Source of the DNA: an uncultured Sphaerochaeta sp.
GTDB taxonomy: Bacteria; Spirochaetota; Spirochaetia; Sphaerochaetales; Sphaerochaetaceae
Assembly (NCBI RefSeq): GCF_963676285.1
Contig: NZ_OY781063.1
Coordinates: 1,736,001-1,800,000, forward strand
Reading direction: 5' to 3'
DNA length: 64,000 bases
In this document: one piece after another, positions 58,122 to 64,000 of the stretch
Numbering within the stretch: the first letter of the stretch is position 1
Layout: the number at the start of each line of letters is the position of its first letter
The notes under the pieces: generated by a model
What the model saw: only the letters and a program-made list of their open reading frames with translations
Told to the model about the DNA's origin: nothing
Database searches by the model: none
Program-made: the position numbers and the translations under genes

Positions 58122-59203
58122 TCCTGAAGATCGTACTTCTGGCGAATCTCTGCATATTGTTGCTTGATGACATCATAGATAATTGAGAGTTTCTGGTCAT
58201 GATGTATGAAGGCTGACTTCATCGCATTGATCGTGATCTTCTCAAGGTCACGGATGGTCAGGTTGTAGTATTGGACTGCAAGTTCCATCTCCTTGGTTAC
58301 CGTGGTGTCACTCATCAAGCGGTTATCGCTGCAAAGGAATACCCTGAACTTGTTTCTGAAGAGGATGGGGAAGGGGTGACTGTCATAATCCTTCACAGCC
58401 CCTGTGCCGACATTGCTGGTAAGACACATCTCCATCGGTATTCTCCGGTCAAGGATGAAGGCTGCAAGAGAACCCATTTTCTCGATTCTTGTTCCTTCGA
58501 TCCCCATGTCCTCCACCAAGCGCACGCCATGGCCGATACGATGAGCGCCACACAGTTGGACAGCTTGCCAGATGGACTCCACCCCGAAGGCTTCCCCTGC
58601 ATGGATGGTTATATTGAAGTTCTTGCTTCTGATGAATTGGAATGCATCAAGATGTTTCTTGGCAGGGTACCCGATCTCATCGCCGGCAAGGTCGAATCCA
58701 ACAACACCACGATCGGCGAAGGCAACAGCGAGTTCTGCAATGCTCTTGCTGACACTCGGTGATTGGTTGCGCATGGCGCAAAGGATCAGTCCGGTGGGCA
58801 TTCCCGTTTTTCGTGTTCCCTGTTGCAGGCCGTCAAGCACAGCTTGTACCGCTTCTTCCAAGGACAGTCCGCCCTCTGTGTGAAGGATTGGAGCAAACCG
58901 GATTTCTGCATAGCACACATTCTCAGCAGCAAGATCTTCTACAGCCTCAAAGGCGACACGATGCAATGCTGCACTGCTCTGCATGACCTTGGTGGTCAGG
59001 GCAAATGACTCAAGATACAGGGAGAGGCTTTTTTGTTTGCCTCCCCTGACAAACCACTGGTGGAGTTCTTCAGGGTCCTCAGTGGGAAGGGTGATGCCTT
59101 GTGCTTTGGCTAGGCTGAGAATGGTCTGGATTCTCAACCCTCCATCAAGGTGGTCGTGGAGTTCTACTTTTGGGACTTGTTTGATGATTTCCTTTGTTAC
59201 CAT
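58118..59203 (-). CDS. add: Adenosine deaminase
   Basis: This 361-residue enzyme converts adenosine to inosine. Zinc ligands are seen in E-L-H-D-H-L-D-G, I-T-I-H-A-G-E-A and S-D-N-R-L-M-S-D, with the catalytic Glu in the H-A-G-E-A block and the His in R-I-G-H-G-V. ATG 59203 gives the usual N-terminus before P-K-V-E-L-H. Longer frames begin with a TTG or with residues not seen in the family. With the nucleoside importer and phosphorylase at 8594-14190 it completes adenosine salvage to hypoxanthine. Confidence 0.94.
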   Translation of the reverse strand: MVTKEIIKQVPKVELHDHLDGGLRIQTILSLAKAQGITLPTEDPEELHQWFVRGGKQKSLSLYLESFALTTKVMQSSAALHRVAFEAVEDLAAENVCYAEIRFAPILHTEGGLSLEEAVQAVLDGLQQGTRKTGMPTGLILCAMRNQSPSVSKSIAELAVAFADRGVVGFDLAGDEIGYPAKKHLDAFQFIRSKNFNITIHAGEAFGVESIWQAVQLCGAHRIGHGVRLVEDMGIEGTRIEKMGSLAAFILDRRIPMEMCLTSNVGTGAVKDYDSHPFPILFRNKFRVFLCSDNRLMSDTTVTKEMELAVQYYNLTIRDLEKITINAMKSAFIHHDQKLSIIYDVIKQQYAEIRQKYDLQD

Positions 59204-59319
59204 GGGTTTATCATACTGCATATATGTGTGATGAAGCAAATCCAAATGAATGCAAAAGGATTACGGAGCGATGAAATTGGGTGAAAACTAGGTGCAAGAC
59301 TGTACAATTTTAAGAAAAA

Positions 59320-59347
59320 TTGGGATACTGCTTATAGTAAGTATAAT
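59320..59347 (+). promoter_or_regulatory. Promoter of the ankyrin gene
   Basis: TTGGGA (59320-59325), 16 bp, TATAAT (59342-59347). Confidence 0.5.
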
Positions 59348-59377
59348 TCAAATAATGAGTAAGGAGATATTCTGCAT

Positions 59378-59890
59378 ATGTCAAAACGAGAAGAGACTCT
59401 GAACAAGAAATTGCTGGCGGCATCAGTTTCTGCTACCAAAGTGAAAGAAGTGAAAAGTCTACTTGAGCAGGGTGCAGACATTCATACCCAGAATGAGTGG
59501 GGTCTTACTCCCATTATGCTGGCTTCTCAATACAATTCATCAGTAAATGTACTGAAGGCATTGTTGGAAGCAGGGGCAGATATTCAGGAGGCTGAGCCCA
59601 AGTATCGCTCAAATGCTCTTCACCTTGCAGCCAACAAGAGTACCAGCCCCAAGATCATCGAAGAATTGCTGAAAGCCGGTGCTGACTTGAATGCGCGAAA
59701 CTACCTTGGGGAGACTGCCTTGATCATGGCAGTAAACACCAACCCTGAGACACGTGTGGTAACAGCCTTGCTGAAAGCCGGTGCTGATATCAATGCCCGT
59801 GATTACCAGGGGCACTCTGTGCTTGAATATGCCAAGGCAGCAAAACGCACCTATATAATCAATCAGTTGAAGAAGATGGGTGCCAACTAA
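59378..59890 (+). CDS. Ankyrin repeat protein
   Basis: This 170-residue protein contains four ankyrin repeats from about residue 25 to the end, each with a L-L-E/K-A-G-A-D-I/L consensus (L-L-E-Q-G-A-D-I, L-L-E-A-G-A-D-I, L-L-K-A-G-A-D-L, L-L-K-A-G-A-D-I). It has no signal peptide, so it acts in the cytoplasm in protein binding. Partner unknown. It stands alone between its own promoter and terminator. Confidence 0.9.
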   Translation: MSKREETLNKKLLAASVSATKVKEVKSLLEQGADIHTQNEWGLTPIMLASQYNSSVNVLKALLEAGADIQEAEPKYRSNALHLAANKSTSPKIIEELLKAGADLNARNYLGETALIMAVNTNPETRVVTALLKAGADINARDYQGHSVLEYAKAAKRTYIINQLKKMGAN

Positions 59891-59916
59891 CACATTTTCA
59901 TCCCAGGAATACAACA

Positions 59917-59954
59917 ATCCCCTGATCAATGCTTATTGACCAGGGGATATTTTT
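59917..59954 (+). terminator. Strong terminator of the ankyrin gene
   Basis: An 8-bp GC-rich stem continues after a 1x1 mismatch into a 5-bp stem with a GCTT loop, then TTTTT. It may also stop proS transcription from the other side. Confidence 0.9.
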
Positions 59955-59971
59955 CTGTTCTTTGTTTGAGA

Positions 59972-61738
59972 TTAGTTTTTCTGCCACTCAGTTTCTACAA
60001 TCTGGGAGGCCAATTCATCCTTGAGTTTCGCGATCAGGCTGAGGGTTTCCTCTACTACGGTATCAACACCGAAGGAGAAAGACTCTTCAAGATTGCTTCT
60101 GAGTTTCACCTCCACCTTTCCTTCCTTCAGGGATCGGTTTCCCAAGGTGATGCGAATCGGGAGGCCGATAAGATCGGCATCAGCAAACTTTACACCAGCA
60201 GACTCCTTTCGGTCATCATAGAGAACCTCAACACCTGCCTGGGTGAGTGACTGATAGATGGTTTCGGCTACTTGGGCGTCCTTTACCAGGCTCACCAAGT
60301 GGACCTGCATTGGAGCAACGCTGATTGGTAAGCTGAGTCCCTTCTCATCACTGTAGTTCTCTGCAAGACAGGCAAGCAGACGTCCAACTCCGATACCATA
60401 GGACCCCATGATCACAGGTCGGCGGACACCGTTCTCATCTTGGTAAGTACAGTTCATGCTCTCACTGTATCGGGTGTTCAACTGGAAGATGTTACCTACT
60501 TCCACGCCCTTCGAGGCAACCAGGGGTTCTCCGCATTCAGGACAGGCATGGCCGCCGCTTGCACTTGCAATATCAGCAACTTCTCCCTGGTAGTCCCTGC
60601 CATAGTTGGTATTAAGCAGGTGATATCCCTCTTCATTTGCACCAGCGACCAGGTTGTTGCTTTTTGCCACTGAATCATCAACCACCACAAGAACATCATC
60701 CGCGCAACCAATGGCTGAACCATAGCCGGGAACCATCTTCTTTGCAGTAATTTCCTCTGGGTGGGCTGGCCTGAGGGAGTTTGCCTTGACTGCATTCTGA
60801 AGTTTGTTCTCTTCTACCTCCAGGTCCCCTCTGATGATGCCAACAATGAGTTTTTCCTCTTCCTCCCCGTTGGTATCATTGATGAAGGTCCCTACCAGGA
60901 ATACTGCCTTAGCCGTCTGGTGTTTCTCTATCTTGAGGAATGCAGCAAGCTCTTCGATGGTCTTGCAATCAGGGGTAAGCACCTTTTCTGTTTCTTTCAT
61001 TTCCTCGCTGTAGTAGGTTTTCCTGAAGGTAGCCACCTGGCGGTTTGCTGTATAATGGCACGCAGGACAGGTAATGATGGTGTCCTCGCCAATGGGTGAG
61101 AGGTACATATATTCGTGGCTGATTTTGCCACCCATCATGCCGCTGTCTGCACCTACGACGATAACGGGTAAGCCACAACGACTGAAAATCCTGAAGTAGG
61201 CTTTATAATGTTCAGCATACTGTTTATCCAGCCCTTCCTGGTCAATATCGAAGGAGTAGCTGTCCTTCATGGTGAACTCTCTTACCCTGATAAGACCTGC
61301 ACGAGGACGGGGATCATCCCTCCACTTGGTCTGGATCTGATACACAAGCAGGGGAAGCCGCTTATAGCTGTCAATCTCTCCACGGGCGAGATCGGTTACA
61401 GCTTCCTCATGGGTCATGGCAAGGACCATATCCCTTCCCCCGCGGTCATTGAACCTACTCATCTCTCGGTCGATGCTGTAGAATCGGCCGGTTTCCTTCC
61501 AGATATCCGCAGGATTGACCAGCGGCATCAGGATCTCTTGTCCCCCGATTGCATTCATCTCTTCACGAATGACTTGTTCTATCTTCTTGGTCGCACTGAA
61601 CCCAAAGGGGAGCAAGGTGAAGATGCCAGCTCCCAACTGGCGGATAAAGCCTGCTCGCAGCAGATATTCATACCCCTTGCTGTCAGCACCGTTTGGGGCT
61701 TCTCTCAGGGTTTTGGAAAAGAGTTTGGACATCCTCAT
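59972..61738 (-). CDS. proS: Prolyl-tRNA synthetase
   Basis: This 588-residue class II aminoacyl-tRNA synthetase is of the bacterial type, with the editing insertion between motifs 2 and 3. Motif 1 region Q-E-I-L-M-P, motif 2 region R-E-F-T-M-K-D-S-Y-S-F and motif 3 G-S-Y-G-I-G-V-G-R-L are all present. AAGGAG lies 10 nt upstream of ATG 61738. An ATG two codons later is possible; a longer frame is not supported. Confidence 0.96.
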   Translation of the reverse strand: MRMSKLFSKTLREAPNGADSKGYEYLLRAGFIRQLGAGIFTLLPFGFSATKKIEQVIREEMNAIGGQEILMPLVNPADIWKETGRFYSIDREMSRFNDRGGRDMVLAMTHEEAVTDLARGEIDSYKRLPLLVYQIQTKWRDDPRPRAGLIRVREFTMKDSYSFDIDQEGLDKQYAEHYKAYFRIFSRCGLPVIVVGADSGMMGGKISHEYMYLSPIGEDTIITCPACHYTANRQVATFRKTYYSEEMKETEKVLTPDCKTIEELAAFLKIEKHQTAKAVFLVGTFINDTNGEEEEKLIVGIIRGDLEVEENKLQNAVKANSLRPAHPEEITAKKMVPGYGSAIGCADDVLVVVDDSVAKSNNLVAGANEEGYHLLNTNYGRDYQGEVADIASASGGHACPECGEPLVASKGVEVGNIFQLNTRYSESMNCTYQDENGVRRPVIMGSYGIGVGRLLACLAENYSDEKGLSLPISVAPMQVHLVSLVKDAQVAETIYQSLTQAGVEVLYDDRKESAGVKFADADLIGLPIRITLGNRSLKEGKVEVKLRSNLEESFSFGVDTVVEETLSLIAKLKDELASQIVETEWQKN

Positions 61739-61848
61739 CTTGATACATCTCCTTAGTATTCGAACAGGGGCCATTGTAGCAAAAGCATCTTGCCTTCTCA
61801 AGGTACCAGCAATGAGGTTTTGCGTTCCCTAACCTTGGCCTCTCATGG

Positions 61849-61854
61849 TATACT
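61849..61854 (+). promoter_or_regulatory. -10 element of the aldolase gene (possible leaderless start)
   Basis: TATACT ends 6 bp before ATG 61861, placing the transcription start on the A of the start codon. No ribosome-binding site is visible. The -35 is weak (TTCCCT near 61825). Confidence 0.45.
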
Positions 61855-61860
61855 CGCTGT

Positions 61861-62529
61861 ATGGAAACCAAAAAATATGAAAAATACCGCAGGCAGGTAG
61901 CTTCTTTCATGACCCGCCTGTACGATCGACAACTCACCACCGCCAGTGGTGGCAATATTAGCATGCGGATCAGTAAGGATCTTTTTTGCATCACCCCCAG
62001 TGCGCTCGACAAAGGATTGCTCACTCCTGATGACATTGCTGTAGTGACCTTGGACGGGAAGAATCTGACACCGAAGCTACCCCTCAGTATCGAAACTGAG
62101 ATGCATCGCCTGATACTTGTAGCACGTCCAGACATCCAGGCAATTGTACACGCCCATCCAACGTATGTCTCAGCGTTCACTGCCATCACCAAGGATGGAA
62201 AGAGTGCCATCAATACACATCTGATCGCAGAGTCATACTATATCCTCGAGGATCCAGCATATGTTGAGTATCGACTGATGGGAACAGTGGACCTTGCCGA
62301 GCAGGTTGCTGCCAGCTCATTTGACCATGATGTACTCCTTCTGGAAAACCATGGAGCAGTAGCTCTCGGACGAACGATGCTGGAGGCTTTTGACAAGATG
62401 GAGTTGCTTGAGCGTGCAGCGCAGATGACCGTCATCACCAAGCAGATGGGCGGCGGGGAGTATGAGGTGAGGGAATTGCCGGAACCAAGACTGAAACAGC
62501 TGATGCACATGAAGTACGGGTCAAAATAA
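61861..62529 (+). CDS. Class II aldolase/adducin family protein
   Basis: This 222-residue zinc enzyme of the FucA/AraD fold has T-T-A-S-G-G-N-I-S, then H-A-H-P for two zinc His and E-N-H-G-A for the third. The N-terminal Glu base appears in S-I-E-T-E-M-H. It likely cleaves a sugar phosphate such as fuculose-1-phosphate or epimerises ribulose-5-phosphate; the family is too broad to decide. One base separates it from the DUF6062 gene. Confidence 0.9.
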   Translation: METKKYEKYRRQVASFMTRLYDRQLTTASGGNISMRISKDLFCITPSALDKGLLTPDDIAVVTLDGKNLTPKLPLSIETEMHRLILVARPDIQAIVHAHPTYVSAFTAITKDGKSAINTHLIAESYYILEDPAYVEYRLMGTVDLAEQVAASSFDHDVLLLENHGAVALGRTMLEAFDKMELLERAAQMTVITKQMGGGEYEVRELPEPRLKQLMHMKYGSK

Positions 62530-62530
62530 C

Positions 62531-63262
62531 ATGAAGATTGAGTTGGAGACAATTCCTGTTTGGGATGGCGTGCAGGAAAACTGTGAATGTTTCATCTGCA
62601 GCCTTATGGCAGAGGCACAGAAGGATGCAATCAATTTTTATCTGGGCAACTCTGTCATGAACCCAGAGACCAGGGTACGGGTGAATGAGCATGGTTTCTG
62701 TCCCAAACACTGGCGTATGCTTGCCGCAGCCAACAAGCCCCAGGGAGTTGCCTTGATGGGGGATACCTACCTTGAAACAACAAGAGTCAAGGCTGAGGCT
62801 GCGATCAATGGGCTTCTGTCAGCAAGCAATCCAAGGCAGGCGAAGAAAGCGGTAGGATCTTTTCAGGCGGTAATTGCTTCACGAGAGAAAGGGTGCCTTG
62901 TCTGTTCAGCTATGGAAGAGCGACTCCAGCGGTACCTGTACACGACCTGTTATCTTTGGGGCGAGGACCCATCCTTCCGTGAGGCCCTCTCACAAGGGAA
63001 AGGGTTCTGTCTTCATCACTTTACCCTCCTGCTGGAGATTGGACAAAAAGCGCTTTCCTCCAAAATGTATCCAGAGTTTGTACGAGCAATGGCTCAACTC
63101 GAGGTTGCCAACCTCGATAGGATGGCAAAAGATGTGCATTGGATGACACAGAAGTACAAGTCAGAGAATGCTGATAAGCCTTGGCATGGCTGTGAGGATG
63201 CTCATAAACGGACAGTGGATAAAATGACAGGACGCAGCAGGGTTATAGATCCCGTTCTCTGA
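62531..63262 (+). CDS. DUF6062 family protein
   Basis: This 243-residue cytoplasmic protein repeats one Cys/His pattern twice: E-C-F-I-C with G-F-C-P-K-H-W in the first half and G-C-L-V-C with G-F-C-L-H-H-F in the second. The C-x-x-C plus C-x-x-H sets could bind two zinc ions or clusters. This matches DUF6062, whose role is unknown. Its 3' end overlaps the convergent gene by 20 bp. Confidence 0.88.
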   Translation: MKIELETIPVWDGVQENCECFICSLMAEAQKDAINFYLGNSVMNPETRVRVNEHGFCPKHWRMLAAANKPQGVALMGDTYLETTRVKAEAAINGLLSASNPRQAKKAVGSFQAVIASREKGCLVCSAMEERLQRYLYTTCYLWGEDPSFREALSQGKGFCLHHFTLLLEIGQKALSSKMYPEFVRAMAQLEVANLDRMAKDVHWMTQKYKSENADKPWHGCEDAHKRTVDKMTGRSRVIDPVL

Positions 63263-63830
63263 CCTGTTTCTTTCGTTTTCTTTTCCGTTCCTTGATACCC
63301 AACAATAGTTGCAAGGTATCTCCCTCTCCGTCCACATCTTTCTGTTTGAGATGTGTCGTGGTACCGTCAGCCTTGTTGAAATGATAATACTCCAAGCTAT
63401 CTTGCTTTGGACTATAGAGCAGAATGTACTCCCTCTGGGGGAGGAAAGATACTCCCAGTATAAGTTGGCATCCCTCCTCCTGGACCTGGAGAAGATGGTT
63501 CTGCTGACCCTTGGAAAGATAATCATTACCAAGAATGATTCCCAGGAGCTTGGTTCCTTTCCTGTTATGGACAAGCACATCAAGCCCATCCCGCTGGATA
63601 TCCACCTTGATGTTTCCAGGAAGGGAGAAAAAATTGGGATTTGCTGCATCCTCTGAAAGGCTGAGTACTTTTCTTAGGCTCAGTTGCAACTGGGAAGCCA
63701 AGCAGTGGGCAAGACTTGTCTTTGCCTTCGGCCAGGACAGCACTATCTCATCCTCTGCCAAGAGTTGCCGTAGGGCACTCTCGAATGCCTCAAAGAGAAG
63801 AATATTGGTATATCGGGCGTTGCTTGCCAT
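63243..63830 (-). CDS. Hypothetical protein
   Basis: This 195-residue protein was not assigned. It has an N-terminal helical stretch, a central beta-rich part with K-V-D-I-Q-R-D-G-L-D-V-L-V and G-I-I-L-G-N-D-Y-L-S-K, and a very basic tail (K-E-R-K-R-K-R-K-K-Q). The layout could suit a nuclease-like fold, but no catalytic set is clear. ATG 63830 lies 4 bp past the OsmC stop codon, so the two are in one operon. Confidence 0.65.
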   Translation of the reverse strand: MASNARYTNILLFEAFESALRQLLAEDEIVLSWPKAKTSLAHCLASQLQLSLRKVLSLSEDAANPNFFSLPGNIKVDIQRDGLDVLVHNRKGTKLLGIILGNDYLSKGQQNHLLQVQEEGCQLILGVSFLPQREYILLYSPKQDSLEYYHFNKADGTTTHLKQKDVDGEGDTLQLLLGIKERKRKRKKQVRERDL

Positions 63831-63834
63831 GGTG

Positions 63835-64000
63835 CTATTGGAAGTCCACTGAGTAATCCATCTCACTAACCTGTGAGATGGTCTGGTAGATTGAACAGTA
63901 CCGGGAAGCTGTCTCGAAGGCTTTTAGGAATTTCTTCTGGTTGTCCACTCCAGTGGCCTGTACCGTGATATGTAGTGATTTAAGCGTGGTAGGGGGATCG
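63835..64000 (-). CDS. OsmC/Ohr family protein (C-terminal part only)
   Basis: The minus-strand frame is open from the right edge and ends with TAG at 63835-63837. The visible 54 residues include K-A-F-E-T-A-S-R-Y-C-S-I-Y-Q-T-I-S, the conserved second-Cys block of OsmC/Ohr peroxide-resistance proteins, followed by a closing beta strand. The Cys would be the resolving or peroxidatic partner. The N-terminal half lies outside the window. Confidence 0.8.
   Translation of the reverse strand, partial: DPPTTLKSLHITVQATGVDNQKKFLKAFETASRYCSIYQTISQVSEMDYSVDFQ

Overview
The window looks like chromosome from a free-living, carbohydrate-fermenting spirochaete of the Sphaerochaeta type. This is inferred from gene content, not from a marker gene: a PnrA/BmpA nucleoside-uptake operon, many ABC and tripartite tricarboxylate (TTT) uptake systems with periplasmic binding proteins, a large LacI/kinase-like/AraC hybrid regulator, DUF6062 and DUF3842 proteins, and many GntR-type regulators. 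No rRNA, tRNA, CRISPR array, phage or insertion sequence was recognised. Both edges cut genes: a hybrid regulator on the left and an OsmC-family protein on the right. Layout: bases 1-8.4 kb hold the hybrid regulator, a PadR/DUF2812 pair, and an LplB/YtcP/LplA-type ABC importer followed by a GH105 unsaturated glucuronyl/galacturonyl hydrolase, a likely rhamnogalacturonan or other unsaturated-uronide oligosaccharide cassette. Bases 8.5-17.0 kb are one long operon for nucleoside capture (binding protein, ATPase, two permeases, purine nucleoside phosphorylase) followed by small housekeeping-like genes. Bases 17.0-22.6 kb read leftward: a flavodoxin-like protein, an ABC ATPase, and a bidomain sucrose-phosphate synthase/phosphatase flanked by two paralogous GntR regulators. 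Bases 22.6-25.4 kb are AT-rich and hold three small exported beta-rich proteins and a probable roughly 110-nt small RNA. Bases 25.4-30 kb hold a ROK regulator, htpG and mscS. Bases 30-49.3 kb form a large catabolic island: a PrpR-like sigma-54 activator with a clear upstream activating sequence and -24/-12 promoter drives a TTT transporter with a PdxA-like dehydrogenase, a racemase-like protein and a TIM-barrel isomerase; a second TTT operon adds an amidohydrolase and an aldo/keto reductase; a GntR regulator with a DUF362 protein faces a split transketolase / iron alcohol dehydrogenase / isomerase operon. Near-identical TTGTATAC-type operators tie these parts together. Bases 49.4-52.6 kb carry a metal-type ABC importer whose ATPase is fused to a DUF1893 domain. 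Bases 52.6-56.3 kb hold a GntR regulator, a metallo-beta-lactamase-fold hydrolase, a GntP permease and a TPR protein. Bases 56.3-64 kb are mainly housekeeping (rlmE, rhomboid protease, adenosine deaminase, ankyrin protein, proS, class II aldolase, DUF6062), with a tandemly duplicated hairpin/ribosome-binding-site/micro-ORF element at 56987-57422. The best candidates for undescribed biology are that duplicated element, the small RNA at 25250-25360, the three small exported proteins with their shared promoter motif, the TTGTATAC regulon, the DUF1893-ABC fusion, and the PdxA/TTT pathway that lacks its usual kinase.
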